Shown one piece after another: positions 1 to 11,054 of a stretch of DNA of 64,000 bases (positions are counted from its first letter, which is position 1; each line of letters starts with the position of its first letter). The DNA is taken from NCBI RefSeq assembly GCF_035762065.1, contig NZ_DASTPW010000004.1, positions 62,001 to 126,000 on the forward strand, read 5' to 3'. Made by a program: the position numbers and the translations under genes. Origin of the DNA: Methylibium sp035762065. Lineage in GTDB: Bacteria > Pseudomonadota > Gammaproteobacteria > Burkholderiales > Burkholderiaceae_C. The notes under the pieces are model-generated. The model had not been told where the DNA came from. It saw nothing but the letters and a program-made list of their open reading frames with translations, and ran no database searches.

Positions 1-1
1 G

Positions 2-1360
2 GCGCTGCTGGTGCTGCCGGTGATGACCGCGAGCGTGCTGACGCCGCGACCGCAGGCCCTGGGCGTCGCCGCGGCGAGCGCGCTGGTGATCCTCGCCTCG
101 GCCGGCCTCGCGATGGGCGCGAGCGGCGACGGCGCGGTCGCCTTCACGCAGGCCGGGCTCGCGGCGCTCGGCCTGTTCGTCGTGAGCCTGCTCGCCGGCG
201 AGCTTTCGGGCCGGCTCGCGCGCGAGGAGCTGAGCGCGCGCGGCAGCATGGAACTCGCGCGCCGGCAGGCGCAGCTCAACCGGCTCGTGCTCGAGGAGAT
301 GCAGGACGGCGTCATGGTGGTCGATCGCCGGGGCCGCGTGCGCGCCGCGAACCCGGCGGCGCGCGGCCTCCTCGGCGAGCCGGCGCGCCCGGCGAGCGCC
401 GAGCCGGAGAGCCTCGCGCTCACCGGCAAGCCGGCCTGGGAGCCGCTGGTGCGTGCGGTCGATCGCGCCTTCGCCGACGGCCACTGGCCCGAAGCGGGCC
501 GCGACGTGGTGCTGGGCCGCGCCGACGCGAACGACGCCGCGCAGGGGCCGCGTTCGCTGCGGCTGCGCGTGCGCTTCACCCGCCGCGCGGCCAGCGGCGC
601 ACCCGAGGACTACTGCGTGCTGTTCATGGAAGACCTGCGCATCGTGCAGGCGCGGCTGCGGCAGGAGAAGCTCGCGGCGATGGGGCGCGTTTCGGTCGGC
701 ATCGCGCACGAGATCCGCAACCCGCTCGCGGCCATCATGCAGGCCAACGACCTGCTCGCCGAAGACGTCGCGACGCCGCAGCAGGAGCGGCTCACGCGGA
801 TGGTGAGCGAGAACGCGCAGCGCCTGAAGCGCATCGTCGACGACGTGATGGAGCTCGCGCCCGGCGTCGCGCCGCAGCCGGTGACCATCGACGCGACCGC
901 GCAGGTCGCGACCATCGCCGCCGAATGGGCCCGCACCGTCAAGCTGCCGACGGCCGACAGCCCGCTCGATCTGCAGCTGCCCGCCGAGCCGCTCGAGGCG
1001 CTGTTCGACCCCGAGCACCTGCGCCGCGTGCTGGTGAACCTTCTCGACAACGGCCTGCGCCACGGCAGCCGCACGGCGGGTGCGGTGCGCGTGCGACTGG
1101 AGGCCGGCGCCGACCAGCGAGCGACGCTTGAAGTGGCGAGCGACGGCGAGCCGATCGGCCCGGAGGTCGAGCGCCATCTGTTCGAGCCCTTCTTCTCGAC
1201 CCGCAGCCGCGGCACCGGGCTCGGCCTGTACATTTGCCGCGAGCTCTGCGAGCGCTATGGCGCGAGCATTGAACACGGCGCGCGGCGTGCGGGCGAGCGG
1301 CATCGCAACGTGTTCACCGTCTCGATGCGGCGCGCCGCCGTCGCTGCCGGACCTCACTGA
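2..1360 (+). CDS. pilS: Type IV pilus sensor histidine kinase PilS (5' end outside window)
   Basis: Membrane sensor kinase that phosphorylates PilR to control pilin transcription. The frame is open from the window edge and the visible N-terminus is still within hydrophobic membrane segments, so the start lies upstream. A PAS-like region follows (around residues 95-210 of the visible part). The H-box is AHEIRNPLAAI, the N-box LVNLLDNGLRHG and the G-box GTGLGLYICREL, so all catalytic elements are present. pilR starts 21 bp after the stop codon, the usual pilSR arrangement. The product assignment rests on the kinase architecture plus the adjacent sigma-54 regulator. Confidence 0.9.
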   Translation, partial: ALLVLPVMTASVLTPRPQALGVAAASALVILASAGLAMGASGDGAVAFTQAGLAALGLFVVSLLAGELSGRLAREELSARGSMELARRQAQLNRLVLEEMQDGVMVVDRRGRVRAANPAARGLLGEPARPASAEPESLALTGKPAWEPLVRAVDRAFADGHWPEAGRDVVLGRADANDAAQGPRSLRLRVRFTRRAASGAPEDYCVLFMEDLRIVQARLRQEKLAAMGRVSVGIAHEIRNPLAAIMQANDLLAEDVATPQQERLTRMVSENAQRLKRIVDDVMELAPGVAPQPVTIDATAQVATIAAEWARTVKLPTADSPLDLQLPAEPLEALFDPEHLRRVLVNLLDNGLRHGSRTAGAVRVRLEAGADQRATLEVASDGEPIGPEVERHLFEPFFSTRSRGTGLGLYICRELCERYGASIEHGARRAGERHRNVFTVSMRRAAVAAGPH

Positions 1361-1381
1361 ACCGCGCCACCGTCCTCGCGC

Positions 1382-3016
<1,635 letters not shown>

Positions 3017-3675
3017 GCCGGCGAACGCGGCCGGCGCCTGGCGCGGCGGCTGGTGGTCCGCGGCGCGCCGCATCGACTCGCCCAACTTCGGCGCGCGGCC
3101 CGCGGGCGCGGCGGTCGAGCTGGTGGTGCTGCACTCGATCAGCCTGCCGCCCGGCGAGTACGGCGGCGACGCGATCGAGCGGCTGTTCGCCAACACGCTC
3201 GATCACGCCGCCCATCCGTACTTCGAGCAGCTGCGCGGCTTGCGCGTGTCCTCGCACTTCGTCGTGCGGCGCGACGGCGAGCTGCTGCAGTTCGTCTCGA
3301 CGCGCGAGCGGGCCTGGCATGCCGGCGCGTCGTCGTGGCGCGGCCGCGGGAACTGCAACGACTACTCGATCGGCATCGAGCTCGAGGGGCTCGAAGGCGG
3401 GCGCTTCGAAGCCGCGCAGGACGAGCGCTTGATCGGACTGCTCGCGGCCTTGCGGCGCGAGCATCCGCGGCTGCGCGGCATCGCGGGCCACGAGCACGTC
3501 GCGCCGGGCCGCAAAGCCGATCCCGGCGCGGGCTTCGACTGGCTCGCGTTGCAGCGCCGCACGCGCTGGCCGCGTGCGTGGTTTCCCGAGGCCGTGCTCG
3601 ACGATCGCAGTGCCGCGCCGCGCGCCGCACGCCGCGACGATCGAGGCTTGACGCGCGCTGGCGGCGCGCGATCCT

Positions 3676-3699
3676 GCCGCATGCCTTGAGGCATGCGGC
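3676..3699 (+). terminator. Stem-loop at ampD stop codon
   Basis: A perfect 10-bp inverted repeat (GCCGCATGCC / GGCATGCGGC) with a TTGA loop that contains the ampD stop codon. There is no T-tract, so this may be an mRNA 3'-end or processing structure rather than a canonical intrinsic terminator. Confidence 0.5.
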
Positions 3700-4040
3700 T
3701 TCGCGCGATCTCGTCGAGGCGCCATGCGCGCTGCACGCGCGCGAACGCGCGTTCATCGTGCGCAAATGCGCGCGACCGAACGATCGAGCCAGCGGGCTCG
3801 ATACACTATCGCTAGTGTTCAGGCGGGGGTCATGGCGCTACATTTAGTGCCCGCGCGTCGCGCGGTCGCCGGCTCGCAAGGGGGGCCGCGAAGGCCCTCG
3901 AAGCCGCCGATCACTCCAACCCCTCAAGCGCTCCCCACGACTTCGCTCGAGACTTTTTTCGACGCCGTCTCGTTCCTTCTTCGCCCAGGCTCGCCGCTGC
4001 CCGGCCCTGGCCGCTCCTCGATCAAGAAAGGCCCGCCCCG
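3700..4040. other. Long ampD-nrdA intergenic region
   Basis: No convincing gene is seen here. A short open frame crossing the region has no family features and runs into nrdA in another frame. The region holds the paired NrdR boxes at 3803-3850, described separately. They leave a leader of roughly 190 nt before nrdA that is rich in pyrimidines downstream of 3900. A weak purine stretch (AAGAAAGG, about 10 nt before the ATG) is the only ribosome-binding-site candidate for nrdA. Confidence 0.6.
3803..3850 (+). promoter_or_regulatory. Tandem NrdR boxes upstream of nrdAB
   Basis: Box 1 (3803-3818) reads ACACTATCGCTAGTGT. Its outer six bases on each side form a perfect dyad and match the NrdR consensus ACACWATATATWGTGT except in the central pairs. 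Box 2 (3835-3850) reads GCGCTACATTTAGTGC, a weaker match with CTA...TAG retained. The box centres are 32 bp apart, about three helical turns, which is the spacing expected for cooperative binding by the ATP/dATP-sensing repressor NrdR. The boxes precede ribonucleotide reductase, the classic NrdR target. nrdR itself is not in this window. Confidence 0.85.
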
Positions 4041-6908
4041 ATGGAAACCGTCGCCCGCTCCACCGCTCCCGCTGCGAACCTTGCTGCCGCGTCGGCCGCC
4101 CACCCGGCCGTCGAACGCGCCGTGAATTCGGCCTACGCCGGCTACCAGATCATTCGCCGCAACGGCGCGGTCGTCGCGTTCGAGCCGCACAAGATCGCGG
4201 TCGCGCTGATGAAGGCCTTCCTCGCAGTGCACGGCACGCAGGGCGCGGCCTCGGCGAGCGTGCGCGAAACGGTCGACGGCCTGACCGAAGCGGTCGTGCG
4301 TGCGCTGCTGCGCTCGCGTCCGGGCGGCGGCAGCTTCCACATCGAGGACATCCAGGACGCGGTCGAACTCGGCCTGATGCGCGGCGGCCACCACGAAGTG
4401 GCGCGCGCCTACGTGCTCTACCGCGAACGCCGCGCGCAGGAACGCGGCAAGCAGGCGCAGGTGCAGGCACCCGCCGAGTCGGCGCTGCACGTGACCGACG
4501 GCGGTCGGCGCCTGCCGCTGGACATGGCGGGCCTGCGCACGCTGATCGAGTCGGCCTGCGCCGAACTCGGCAGCGAGGTGAAGCCCGAGCCCATCCTCGC
4601 CGAGACGCAGCGCAACCTCTACGACGGCGTGCCGATCGACGAGGTCTACAAGGCCGCGATCCTCGCGGCGCGCACGCTGATCGAAAAGGACCCGGCCTAC
4701 ACGCGCGCGACCGCGCGGCTTCTGCTGCACACGATCCGCAAGGAGGTGCTGGGCGAAGAAGTCGTGCACGGCCGCATGCACGAGCGCTATGCCGACTACT
4801 TCCCGGGCTTCGTCAAGCAGGGCGTCGAGGCCGAGCTGCTCGACGAAAGGCTCTTGCAGTACGACCTGCGCAAGCTCGGCGAGGCCTTGCGCGCCGACCG
4901 CGACCTGCAGTTCGACTACCTCGGGCTGCAGACGCTGTACGACCGCTACTTCCTGCACGTGCGCAAGGCGCGCATCGAGCTGCCGCAGGCCTTCTTCATG
5001 CGCGTCGCCATGGGGCTGGCGCTGAACGAGGTCGATCGCGAGGCGCGCGCGATCGAGTTCTACGAGGTGCTGTCGACCTTCGACTTCATGTCGAGCACGC
5101 CGACGCTGTTCAACGCGGGCACGCGCCGCTCGCAGCTGTCGAGCTGCTACCTGACCACGGTGGCCGACGACCTGGACGGCATCTACGAGGCGATCAAGGA
5201 AAACGCGCTGCTGAGCAAGTTCGCCGGCGGCCTCGGCAACGACTGGACCCCGGTGCGCGCGCTCGGCTCGCACATCAAGGGCACCAACGGCGAGAGCCAG
5301 GGCGTCGTGCCCTTCCTCAAGGTCGTCAACGACACCGCGGTCGCGGTCAACCAGGGCGGCAAGCGCAAGGGCGCCGTGTGCGCCTACCTGGAGACCTGGC
5401 ACCTCGACATCGAGGAGTTCCTCGAGCTGCGCAAGAACACCGGCGACGACCGGCGGCGCACCCACGACATGAACACGGCGAACTGGATTCCCGACCTGTT
5501 CATGAAGCGCGTGCTCGAAGGCGGCACCTGGACCCTGTTCTCGCCTTCCAACTGCCCCGACCTGCACGACAAGTTCGGCGCCGCCTTCGAGCAGGCCTAC
5601 ACCGCCTACGAGGCCAAGGCCGCGCGCGGCGAGCTCAAGCTGCACAAGACGGTGCAGGCGAAGGACCTGTGGCGCAAGATGCTCTCGATGCTGTTCGAGA
5701 CCGGGCATCCCTGGATCACCTTCAAGGACGCCTGCAACGTGCGTTCGCCGCAGCAGCACGTCGGCGTCGTGCACAGCTCGAACCTGTGCACCGAGATCAC
5801 GCTGAACACCAACGGCGGCGAGATCGCGGTGTGCAACCTCGGTTCGGTGAATCTCGCGCAGCACCTGAAAGACGGCGAGATCGATCACGCCAAGCTGAAG
5901 AAGACCATCGCCACCGCGATGCGCATGCTCGACAACGTGATCGACATCAACTACTACGCGGTCAAGAAGGCGCGCGATTCGAACCTGCGCCACCGGCCGG
6001 TCGGCCTCGGGGTGATGGGTTTCCAGGATTCGCTGTACCAGCTGCGCATCCCTTATGCGTCCCAGGAGGCGATCGACTACGCCGATCGTTCGATGGAGGC
6101 TGTCTGCTACCACGCCTACTGGGCTTCGACCGAGCTGGCCGAAGAGCGCGGGCGTTACTCCAGCTACAAGGGTTCGCTGTGGGACCGCGGTGTGCTGCCG
6201 ATCGACTCGCTCGACCTCCTGGCCAAGGAGCGTGGCGGCCATGTCGATGTGGATCGCTCGACGACGCTCGACTGGGACGCGCTGCGCACGCGGATTGCCA
6301 GCCACGGCATGCGCAACTCCAACTGCGTGGCGATCGCCCCGACGGCGACCATCTCCAACATCATCGGCGTCGATGCATCGATCGAGCCCTCGTTTTCCAA
6401 CCTGTCGGTGAAGAACAACCTGTCGGGCGACTTCACGGTGATCAACGAATACCTGGTGCGCGATCTCAAGAAGCTGGGCTTGTGGGACGACGTGATGGTC
6501 ATCGACCTCAAGCACTTCGACGGCTCGCTGCAACGCATCGACCGCGTGCCAGCCGATCTGAAGAACCTGTACGCGACGGCCTTCGAGGTCGAGCCGGTGT
6601 GGTTGGTCGAGGCTGCGGCACGGCGGCAGAAGTGGATCGACCAGGCGCAGAGCCTGAACATCTACATGGCCGGCGCCTCGGGCAAGAAGCTCGACGAGAC
6701 CTACAAGCTCGCATGGCAGCGCGGCCTGAAGACCACGTACTACCTGCGCACGATCGGCGCGACGCACGCCGAGAAGTCGACGGTGAAGACTGGCCAGCTC
6801 AACGCGGTGGGCCACGCACCGCGAAGCGACGCGCCGGTGCTGGAAGCGGCGGCGACCGACGTGAAGTTCTGCTCGATCGACGACCCGACTTGCGAGGCCT
6901 GTCAGTGA
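4041..6908 (+). CDS. nrdA: Ribonucleoside-diphosphate reductase alpha subunit (class Ia)
   Basis: Catalytic subunit that reduces NDPs to dNDPs with the NrdB radical subunit. An N-terminal ATP-cone (residues about 33-125, RNGAVVAFEPHKIAVAL) gives allosteric activity control. Then come the large-chain N domain and the ten-stranded barrel. Active-site cysteines are C369 (SSCYLTT), C583 in NLCTEI with N581 and E585, and C598 (VCNLG). The C-terminal redox pair is C951/C954 (TCEACQ). At 955 residues it is the long beta/gamma-proteobacterial form. Predicted NrdR control comes from the boxes at 3803-3850. nrdB follows after 158 bp that contain a stem-loop and a second promoter. Confidence 0.97.
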   Translation: METVARSTAPAANLAAASAAHPAVERAVNSAYAGYQIIRRNGAVVAFEPHKIAVALMKAFLAVHGTQGAASASVRETVDGLTEAVVRALLRSRPGGGSFHIEDIQDAVELGLMRGGHHEVARAYVLYRERRAQERGKQAQVQAPAESALHVTDGGRRLPLDMAGLRTLIESACAELGSEVKPEPILAETQRNLYDGVPIDEVYKAAILAARTLIEKDPAYTRATARLLLHTIRKEVLGEEVVHGRMHERYADYFPGFVKQGVEAELLDERLLQYDLRKLGEALRADRDLQFDYLGLQTLYDRYFLHVRKARIELPQAFFMRVAMGLALNEVDREARAIEFYEVLSTFDFMSSTPTLFNAGTRRSQLSSCYLTTVADDLDGIYEAIKENALLSKFAGGLGNDWTPVRALGSHIKGTNGESQGVVPFLKVVNDTAVAVNQGGKRKGAVCAYLETWHLDIEEFLELRKNTGDDRRRTHDMNTANWIPDLFMKRVLEGGTWTLFSPSNCPDLHDKFGAAFEQAYTAYEAKAARGELKLHKTVQAKDLWRKMLSMLFETGHPWITFKDACNVRSPQQHVGVVHSSNLCTEITLNTNGGEIAVCNLGSVNLAQHLKDGEIDHAKLKKTIATAMRMLDNVIDINYYAVKKARDSNLRHRPVGLGVMGFQDSLYQLRIPYASQEAIDYADRSMEAVCYHAYWASTELAEERGRYSSYKGSLWDRGVLPIDSLDLLAKERGGHVDVDRSTTLDWDALRTRIASHGMRNSNCVAIAPTATISNIIGVDASIEPSFSNLSVKNNLSGDFTVINEYLVRDLKKLGLWDDVMVIDLKHFDGSLQRIDRVPADLKNLYATAFEVEPVWLVEAAARRQKWIDQAQSLNIYMAGASGKKLDETYKLAWQRGLKTTYYLRTIGATHAEKSTVKTGQLNAVGHAPRSDAPVLEAAATDVKFCSIDDPTCEACQ

Positions 6909-6913
6909 CGCAT

Positions 6914-6942
6914 CGATGCGCGATGGGCGTCATCGCGCATCG
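6914..6942 (+). terminator. Strong hairpin just after nrdA
   Basis: A perfect 12-bp inverted repeat, CGATGCGCGATG / CATCGCGCATCG, with a 5-nt loop, starting 5 bp after the nrdA stop codon. The downstream sequence has only TCTTT some distance away, so it is not a classical intrinsic terminator. It could attenuate readthrough into nrdB or protect the nrdA mRNA 3' end. Confidence 0.55.
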
Positions 6943-7010
6943 CATCGAAGCGTCTTTCGCGACGCGCGTTCGATGCACGACGACAACAAGCGCGCTGCTC
7001 TCGTGTCAAC

Positions 7011-7046
7011 AAGTGCTTGGTGTTTGAACACAACACTTGGATAATT
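7011..7046 (+). promoter_or_regulatory. Candidate nrdB promoter with nested dyad
   Basis: A sigma-70-like promoter with -35 TTGGTG (7017-7022), a 17-bp spacer and -10 GATAAT (7040-7045), about 20 bp before the nrdB ATG. An imperfect inverted repeat (7011-7024 against 7027-7038) and its inner dyad GTGTTTGAACAC (7020-7031) occupy the -35 and spacer, where a repressor would sit. The dyad does not match the NrdR box well, and its factor is unknown. Confidence 0.5.
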
Positions 7047-7066
7047 CTTTTCGTAGGACGCACACC

Positions 7067-8263
7067 ATGCTGGTCTGGGAAGAAGAAACCCGCTCTGCAC
7101 CGATCTCGACGCATCAACCTCTGCCTTCGTCGCTGCGCGATGCACGGGTGATCGTCGAGTCCACCGCGCCTTCTTCGAGTGTTCTCGATGCCACCCTGGC
7201 GTCGAATGCGGCGGTGACGCAAACAGCGACGCAAGCCGCGAACACGCGCCGTGTCAACGTCGCCGACAAACGCATCATCAACGGCCAGACCGACGTCAAT
7301 CAGCTGGTGCCGTTCAAGTACAAGTGGGCGTGGGAGAAGTACCTCGCCACCTGCGCGAATCACTGGATGCCGCAAGAGGTGAGCATGTCGCGCGACATCG
7401 CCACCTGGAAGGATCCGAACGGCTTGTCCGAAGACGAGCGCCGCATCATCAAGCGCAACCTCGGCTTCTTCGTCACCGCCGATTCGCTCGCCGCGAACAA
7501 CATCGTGCTCGGCACCTACCGGCACATCACCGCGCCCGAATGCCGCCAGTTCCTGCTGCGCCAGGCGTTCGAGGAAGCGATCCACACGCACGCGTACCAG
7601 TACATCGTCGAGTCGCTCGGCATCGACGAAAGCGAGATCTTCAACGCCTATCACGAGGTCGCGTCGATCCGCGACAAGGACGAGTTCCTGATCCCCTTCA
7701 TCGAGGCGATCATGGATCCGAACTTCAAGACCGGCACGCCCGAAGCCGACCAGACGCTGCTCAAGAGCCTGATCGTCTTTGCCTGCCTGATGGAAGGCCT
7801 GTTCTTCTACGTCGGCTTCACTCAGATCCTCGCGCTCGGCCGCCAGAACAAGATGACCGGCGCTTCGACGCAGTACCAGTACATCCTGCGCGACGAGTCG
7901 ATGCACTGCAATTTCGGCATCGACCTGATCAACCAGCTGAAGCTCGAAAACCCGGACCTCTGGACCCCGGCGTTCAAGGCCGAGATCAAGGCGCTGTTCC
8001 TGAAAGCCGTCGAGCTCGAATACCGCTACGCCGAAGACACGATGCCGCGCGGCGTGCTCGGCTTGAACGCGAGCATGTTCAAGGGTTACCTGCGCTACAT
8101 CGCGAACCGCCGCGCGACGCAGATCGGCCTGGAAGCGCTCTTCCCGAACGAGGAAAACCCGTTCCCATGGATGAGCGAAATGATCGATCTGAAGAAGGAA
8201 ACGAATTTCTTCGAAGGCCGCGTCACCGAATACCAGTCGGGCGGCGCGCTGTCCTGGGACTGA
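7067..8263 (+). CDS. nrdB: Ribonucleoside-diphosphate reductase beta subunit (class Ia)
   Basis: Di-iron/tyrosyl-radical subunit that partners NrdA. I place the start at ATG 7067 (MLVWEEET), which has GTAGGA about 8 bp upstream, rather than at an in-frame ATG 30 bp earlier that lies inside the -10 region. Metal and radical residues are recognisable: Asp in FFVTADS; Glu, His and the radical Tyr in EAIHTHAY (E-x2-H-x3-Y); Glu in ACLMEG; and Glu/His in RDESMH. The first 70 or so residues form a Ser/Thr/Ala-rich extension before the conserved core. It probably has its own promoter as well as readthrough from nrdA. Confidence 0.95.
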   Translation: MLVWEEETRSAPISTHQPLPSSLRDARVIVESTAPSSSVLDATLASNAAVTQTATQAANTRRVNVADKRIINGQTDVNQLVPFKYKWAWEKYLATCANHWMPQEVSMSRDIATWKDPNGLSEDERRIIKRNLGFFVTADSLAANNIVLGTYRHITAPECRQFLLRQAFEEAIHTHAYQYIVESLGIDESEIFNAYHEVASIRDKDEFLIPFIEAIMDPNFKTGTPEADQTLLKSLIVFACLMEGLFFYVGFTQILALGRQNKMTGASTQYQYILRDESMHCNFGIDLINQLKLENPDLWTPAFKAEIKALFLKAVELEYRYAEDTMPRGVLGLNASMFKGYLRYIANRRATQIGLEALFPNEENPFPWMSEMIDLKKETNFFEGRVTEYQSGGALSWD

Positions 8264-8481
8264 ACCTGGAGTGAAGCGAGACCCCTGCGTGCCGAAGCGT
8301 CGGCTCGCGGGATCCAAGAATCAAGATCAGTGGGTGCGGTGACTTCGACCAAAGAGCCGAGCGCAAGAGCCCACGAACCCATTCACCGTACCGCTGCGCC
8401 TCTCCAAGGCAAATGCGGGCGGTGGATCGCCGCAACGCTCGAGCGTCGCGGTGTCTTTGCAACTTGATCAAGGAGAACGTG

Positions 8482-8931
<450 letters not shown>

Positions 8932-8951
8932 GCTTCGTCGCCGACGAAATG

Positions 8952-8978
8952 AAGCCCGGCTTCGGCCGGGCTTTTTTT
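8952..8978 (+). terminator. Rho-independent terminator after histone-like gene
   Basis: Stem AAGCCCGGC / GCCGGGCTT with a stable TTCG tetraloop and a run of seven T. It is canonical on the plus strand. On the minus strand the stem is followed by TTCATTT, so it may also help end the opposing kinase transcript. Confidence 0.93.
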
Positions 8979-9007
8979 CGTTTGCTCGGCGCCCGTGGGC
9001 GCGAATT

Positions 9008-9913
9008 TCAGAGATCGAGCATGGCGCGATCGATCAGATGGTTCTGCGGCCCGGCGCTTGCGATCTTGATGGCACCGACCCTGTTGCCCAGCGCTGCGCA
9101 ACGCTCGAGCGGCCAGCCGCGCTCCAGGCCGTAGAGCAGCGCGCCGCGAAAAGCGTCGCCGCAGCCGGTAGGGTCGACGACCGCGGCAGCCGGCACGCCC
9201 GGCACGCGCTTCGCGACGCCTTGTTCCCAGACGTCGCAGCCCTCGGCGCCGAGCGTCACGACGATGCCGCGCAGCTGGGAACGCGACAGCGTCGGCAGGT
9301 CCAGCCCCGTGCGATCGCACAGCATCTTTGCCTCGTAGTCGTTGAGCGCGAGCCAGGTCGCCTGCTCGACGAAGCGGCGCAGCTCGGCGCCGTCGAACAT
9401 CGGCAGCCCCTGACCCGGATCGAAGACGAAGGGGATGCCGGCGCGCTGCAATTGCGCCGCATGCTCCAGCATCGCGTCGCGGCCGTCGGGCGCGACGATC
9501 GCCAGCGCCAGTGCGCGATCGGTCGGCACCGCGGTGCGGTGCGCGAGCTGCATTGCGCCGGGGTGGAAGGCGGTGATCTGGTTGTTGTCCTGGTCGGTGA
9601 TGATGATCGCCTGCGCGGTGTAGGTCTCGGCGGTGCGCGCGACCAGGCTCGTGTCGAGCTGCCAGCCTTGCAGGCGCTTCAGGTAGTCGTCGCCGTCGTT
9701 GCCCAGCGCGGCCAGCACGATCGGCTCGCCGCCCAAGGCCTTCAGCGTGTAGGCGATGTTGCCGGCGCAGCCGCCGAACTCGCGCTTGAGGGTCGGCACG
9801 AGGAAGGACACGTTGAGGATATGCAGCTGGTCCGCGAGGATCTGCTGCGCGAAGCGGCCGGGAAAGGTCGTGATCGTGTCGAAGGCGAGCGAACCGCAGA
9901 CGAGCGCTGGCAT
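9008..9913 (-). CDS. PfkB-family carbohydrate (adenosine-like) kinase
   Basis: Ribokinase-fold sugar/nucleoside kinase of 301 residues. The N-terminal strand CGSLAFDTITTFPGRF, the glycine pair in EFGGCAGNIAYTLK and the C-terminal anion-hole/catalytic motif DPTGCGDAFRGALLYG (Asp as base) define the family. I chose ATG 9913, with GGAG 7 nt upstream, over a GTG eight codons earlier that would swallow that site. The substrate cannot be read from sequence; relatives in this order are often labelled adenosine or ribokinase-like. It is the last gene of the minus-strand accBC-prmA group, after a 66-bp gap. Confidence 0.85.
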   Translation of the reverse strand: MPALVCGSLAFDTITTFPGRFAQQILADQLHILNVSFLVPTLKREFGGCAGNIAYTLKALGGEPIVLAALGNDGDDYLKRLQGWQLDTSLVARTAETYTAQAIIITDQDNNQITAFHPGAMQLAHRTAVPTDRALALAIVAPDGRDAMLEHAAQLQRAGIPFVFDPGQGLPMFDGAELRRFVEQATWLALNDYEAKMLCDRTGLDLPTLSRSQLRGIVVTLGAEGCDVWEQGVAKRVPGVPAAAVVDPTGCGDAFRGALLYGLERGWPLERCAALGNRVGAIKIASAGPQNHLIDRAMLDL

Positions 9914-9979
9914 GAAGGACTCCGGGAGTGAAGACACGGCGGCACGAAGCGGCGCACGGGCGCGCGCCGTCGCGCCGCC

Positions 9980-10987
9980 TCAGGGATAGAAAAGCTCGAC
10001 GTTGTAGCCCGTGATGCGCGCGGCGCGCGAGCTCAACAGCGCCTGCAGCTGCACCTCGGCACCCGGCGCCAGCACGCGGCTGCTGCCGACGCTCGCGAGC
10101 GCCGGCGACGCGCTGAAGTCCGACGGCGCCAGCGCCCGGCGCGACACCAGTCCGCCGCCGCCGTCGGTGAGGCTCAGGTCGATCGAGGGCACCGCCACTT
10201 CGAAGGCGGAGTGGTTGTGCAGCGTGACCGCCAGCCGATACGCCTCTGCGTTCTGCACCTGGGTAAGCCCGCTCGCCTCGACGCTCACCGCCGCGAGCCG
10301 GCGCATCGGTTCGATCCTGCAGCCGACGACTTCGCAAAGCGCCTCGATCGCGCCGCGCGATTCAGGCCACTGCGCCGCGAACACGTCCCGGAACTGCAGT
10401 GCGACCTGCACGAGCAGCACGCCGACCAGTGCGACGGCCCCGACCGCGAGCCCGGCGCGCATGCGCGGCCGGTCCCAGCGCGTCGGTGCCGGCGGATCGT
10501 CGGTGCCGAGGAAGCTCGAAGTCGCTGCCACCGCGGCGTCTTCCTCGGCCTCGCTGCGCAGTTCGTTTGCGAGCGGGCCTGCCGGCAGCTCTTCGCGCAG
10601 CGGCCGGCGTGCGCGCTCGAGGTCGAGCTCGATGTGCTCGTCGTCGCGCGCCGCGTCGGGCGGCAGCATCGACTCGTCGACGATCGGCGGCTGCGACGCG
10701 GCCGCCGCATCGGCCTCGGCCCCGCGCGGGAAGTCGCCGGAGAAATCGCTCGGCTGAGGATGGTGGGTCGCGACGAAATCGGCGACGCCCTGTGCGGCCA
10801 CCTCGGTCGCGCTCGGCTTCTCGACGCGCTGCGGCGGCGCTTCGCGCTCCAGGTCGAACAGGCCTTCGAGCGCGCTGAAGACCTCCTGGCAGCGGCCGCA
10901 GCGCACCCAGCCTTCGCTGATCTTCAACTGGTCCTGCACGACGCGAAAGATCGTGCCGCAGTGGACGCAACGGGTCGCGAGGCTCAT
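9980..10987 (-). CDS. Zinc-ribbon and DUF3426 single-pass membrane protein
   Basis: 335 residues. The N-terminus has a CxxC...CxxC zinc ribbon of the MJ0042 type (RCVHCGTIF ... RCGRCQEVF). An acidic, low-complexity cytoplasmic linker follows (about 45-175), then one transmembrane helix (AVGAVALVGVLLVQVALQF) and a C-terminal DUF3426-type beta domain likely in the periplasm. The function is unknown. The conserved position next to prmA in Burkholderiales argues for a housekeeping role. Its start codon is 67 bp from the prmA stop, same strand. Confidence 0.85.
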   Translation of the reverse strand: MSLATRCVHCGTIFRVVQDQLKISEGWVRCGRCQEVFSALEGLFDLEREAPPQRVEKPSATEVAAQGVADFVATHHPQPSDFSGDFPRGAEADAAAASQPPIVDESMLPPDAARDDEHIELDLERARRPLREELPAGPLANELRSEAEEDAAVAATSSFLGTDDPPAPTRWDRPRMRAGLAVGAVALVGVLLVQVALQFRDVFAAQWPESRGAIEALCEVVGCRIEPMRRLAAVSVEASGLTQVQNAEAYRLAVTLHNHSAFEVAVPSIDLSLTDGGGGLVSRRALAPSDFSASPALASVGSSRVLAPGAEVQLQALLSSRAARITGYNVELFYP

Positions 10988-11054
10988 CGTGGCCGCGATG
11001 ATGCCATCGGGCCTGCCCTGCGCCGCCTTCGTCCAGGTGCCGCGAAGCCTGTGT

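Noticed and set aside
3724..4125. Possible small protein upstream of nrdA
   Set aside because: It overlaps the nrdA start in another frame, covers the NrdR boxes, is Pro/Ser/Arg-rich and has no conserved feature.
3924..6815. A 963-codon minus-strand frame opposite nrdA
   Set aside because: nrdA is unambiguous by active-site residues; the antisense translation has no family features.
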